From Paenibacillus sp. LHD-38 (lineage in GTDB: Bacteria; Bacillota; Bacilli; Paenibacillales; Paenibacillaceae): a DNA stretch of 64,000 bases. The translations under genes and the position numbers were made by a program. The notes beneath the pieces are model-generated. The model was not told where the DNA came from. It worked only from the letters and a program-made list of their open reading frames with translations, and did no database searches. The stretch is from the NCBI RefSeq assembly GCF_031157315.1, contig NZ_JAVIFU010000003.1, forward strand, positions 186,001 through 250,000, written 5' to 3'. Within the stretch, counting starts at the first letter, position 1. Every line of letters begins with the position of its first letter. Of this stretch, positions 62,754 through 64,000 are shown one piece after another.

Positions 62754-64000
62754 CTAATTATTTAATTTACTTTTCATATCATTCAGCCATTGCATCGCTT
62801 GCATCGGCGTGAGGTTAAACAGATCCAGCTTGCGTAATTGCTCCGCCAGCTGTTCAGCTTTTGGACTAGCTTTCTTGCGAGACGGTTCAGCTTCGCTTGC
62901 GGCAGCCGGCTCATCAAAGATGGAGAGCTGTATGATGCCTTGCGACTCTGCTGCCTTTTGGGGCTGCGCCTTTTCTTGTGTTAAAAACGATGAAGACTGA
63001 TTATAAGAGATTGAATTTGAAGCAGGCTTTGGCATATCCGGCGCATGGGTCTCATCAAGCAGCTCATAGGCCCTTCCGATGATCGACTGCGGCAAGCCGG
63101 CTAATTGAGCGCAATATATGCCATAGCTTGTGCTTGCAGCGCCGGGTATGAGCTTTCTTAGAAATGTTACATTATCGCCGCTTTCTTCTACTGCCATACG
63201 CGCATTTGTAAGCGACGGCAGGGATTCCTCCAGATGCGCAAGCTCATGGAAGTGAGTCGATACCAGCGCCTTGCAGCCAATATGGTGGTGAACATATTCA
63301 ATGACCGCCTGCGCAATCGCCATTCCTTCTCCGGTCGAGGTTCCCCGTCCAAGCTCATCAATAATAACGAGGCTGTTTGCAGTCGCCTTCTCCGTCATAA
63401 TCTGGATATCCTTCATTTCGACCATAAATGTGCTTTGTCCGCCAATAAGATCATCCGCAGCGCCGATTCGGGTGAAAATACGATCGATAAGCGGTATGAC
63501 CGCTGCCTTTGCAGGAACGAAACAGCCCATTTGAGCCATGATACAAATAAGCGCTACTTGGCGCATATAGGTGCTTTTGCCGGCCATATTGGGACCGGTA
63601 ATTAGAAGCATCCACTGCTCGTCCTTGTGAAGCGAAGTACCGTTCGAAATAAACGGTATCCCGTCCATCATCGCCTCTACGACAGGGTGCTTCCCTTCCT
63701 CGATGCGCAAATCAAAGGATTCGGTTACTTTAGGACGAGAAAAACGACGCTCTGCGCTGACTGTGGCAAGCGATTGGAACACATCAAGCTCCGCAATAAT
63801 CGCTGCAGCCTTTTGAAGCCGGTGCAGATGAAGCGATAAGTGGTCTCTCAGCTCAACAAAGCGTTCATACTCCAAATCAACCATTTTATCCTCGGCCTCA
63901 AGAATCAATCTTTCCTTCTCTTTGAGCTCAGGCGTCACAAATCGTTCGGCGTTGGCCAGCGTTTGTTTTCGCTCGTATCTTCCCTCAGGGAGCGATGACA
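62754..64000 (-). CDS. mutS: DNA mismatch recognition protein MutS, C-terminal part (gene runs off the window)
   Basis: The visible 415 codons begin inside the clamp/core domains and include RKQTLANAERFVTPELKE, which spans the last 62 bases of the window, so the gene does not start at the GTG near 63938. The ATPase domain has Walker A GPNMAGKST, the signature FSTFMVEM-type QSTFMVEMKD, Walker B LVIIDELGRGTSTGEG and STHFHELAHLE. The C-terminal HTH/dimerisation helices end LTPMQAMQWLNDMKSKL. It starts the mutSL repair operon. The N-terminal half, with the Phe-x-Glu mismatch wedge, is outside. Confidence 0.97.
   Translation of the reverse strand, partial: SSLPEGRYERKQTLANAERFVTPELKEKERLILEAEDKMVDLEYERFVELRDHLSLHLHRLQKAAAIIAELDVFQSLATVSAERRFSRPKVTESFDLRIEEGKHPVVEAMMDGIPFISNGTSLHKDEQWMLLITGPNMAGKSTYMRQVALICIMAQMGCFVPAKAAVIPLIDRIFTRIGAADDLIGGQSTFMVEMKDIQIMTEKATANSLVIIDELGRGTSTGEGMAIAQAVIEYVHHHIGCKALVSTHFHELAHLEESLPSLTNARMAVEESGDNVTFLRKLIPGAASTSYGIYCAQLAGLPQSIIGRAYELLDETHAPDMPKPASNSISYNQSSSFLTQEKAQPQKAAESQGIIQLSIFDEPAAASEAEPSRKKASPKAEQLAEQLRKLDLFNLTPMQAMQWLNDMKSKLNN

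Noticed and set aside
62754..63938. mutS starting at the GTG near 63938
   Set aside because: The family motif continues upstream without a stop to the window edge (KQTLANAERF), so the gene is cut off, not short.

Overview
The window is chromosomal DNA from a spore-forming, low-to-mid GC Firmicute, most likely Paenibacillaceae (Paenibacillus-like). The reasons are Bacillus-type gene neighbourhoods (mutS-mutL-miaA-hfq, spoVK-hflX-ynbB-glnR-glnA, lexA/yneA/ynzC, mrfAB, yesMNOPQR order), sporulation genes (spoVK, a YjcZ-type small protein), strong AGGAGG ribosome sites, frequent GTG/TTG starts, and many palindromic intergenic repeats. No rRNA, tRNA, prophage, insertion sequence or CRISPR array was found. 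Most genes lie on the minus strand.

Layout. 1-4.9 kb: pyruvate dehydrogenase operon pdhABC-lpdA. 5.2-8.1 kb: esterase, small phosphatase plus TRIC-type channel, thiamine pyrophosphokinase. 8.2-10.6 kb: a MutS2-like ATPase without the Smr nuclease domain, behind a long leader with a tiny peptide gene and two intrinsic terminators. 10.6-15.7 kb: an MBL hydrolase, two acetyltransferases and a nitrilase-type amidase in one operon, then a two-component system. 15.9-19.2 kb: an ABC-F ATPase and a Ser/Thr kinase joined to a P-loop domain. 19.3-27.0 kb: a rhamnogalacturonan-type locus ordered like Bacillus yesMNOPQR. 27.2-28.2 kb: RlmM-like methyltransferase. 28.2-29.5 kb: a 1.3 kb non-coding island with inverted arms and four palindromes.

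29.5-35.3 kb: receiver-like protein, an Fpg-like protein lacking its catalytic proline, HAD phosphatase, mrfB-mrfA. 35.4-37.3 kb: sdpRI-like pair, ribonuclease Z. 37.4-41.6 kb: metH and divergent mtnD (methionine synthesis and salvage). 41.6-45.7 kb: HAD hydrolase, membrane protein, aldo/keto reductase, ynzC, yneA, lexA with a dense SOS operator cluster. 45.8-48.1 kb: YjcZ protein, a Tyr/Pro/Gly-rich protein with a probable frameshift, an SDR protein, a permuted papain-like protein. 48.2-53.8 kb: glnA, glnR, ynbB, hflX, spoVK. 53.9-58.5 kb: YdcF, DUF402, cyclophilin lipoprotein, class A PBP. 58.6-64.0 kb: hfq, miaA, methyltransferase, mutL, and mutS, which runs off the right edge.

Themes: central carbon metabolism, pectin-side-chain uptake, and a concentration of DNA-repair genes (mutSL, mrfAB, lexA, yneA, Fpg-like, MutS2-like). 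LexA-type boxes lie inside the promoter spacers of both lexA and mrfA. Least explained are the leader before the MutS2-like gene, the inverted-arm island, and three families of short palindromic repeats.
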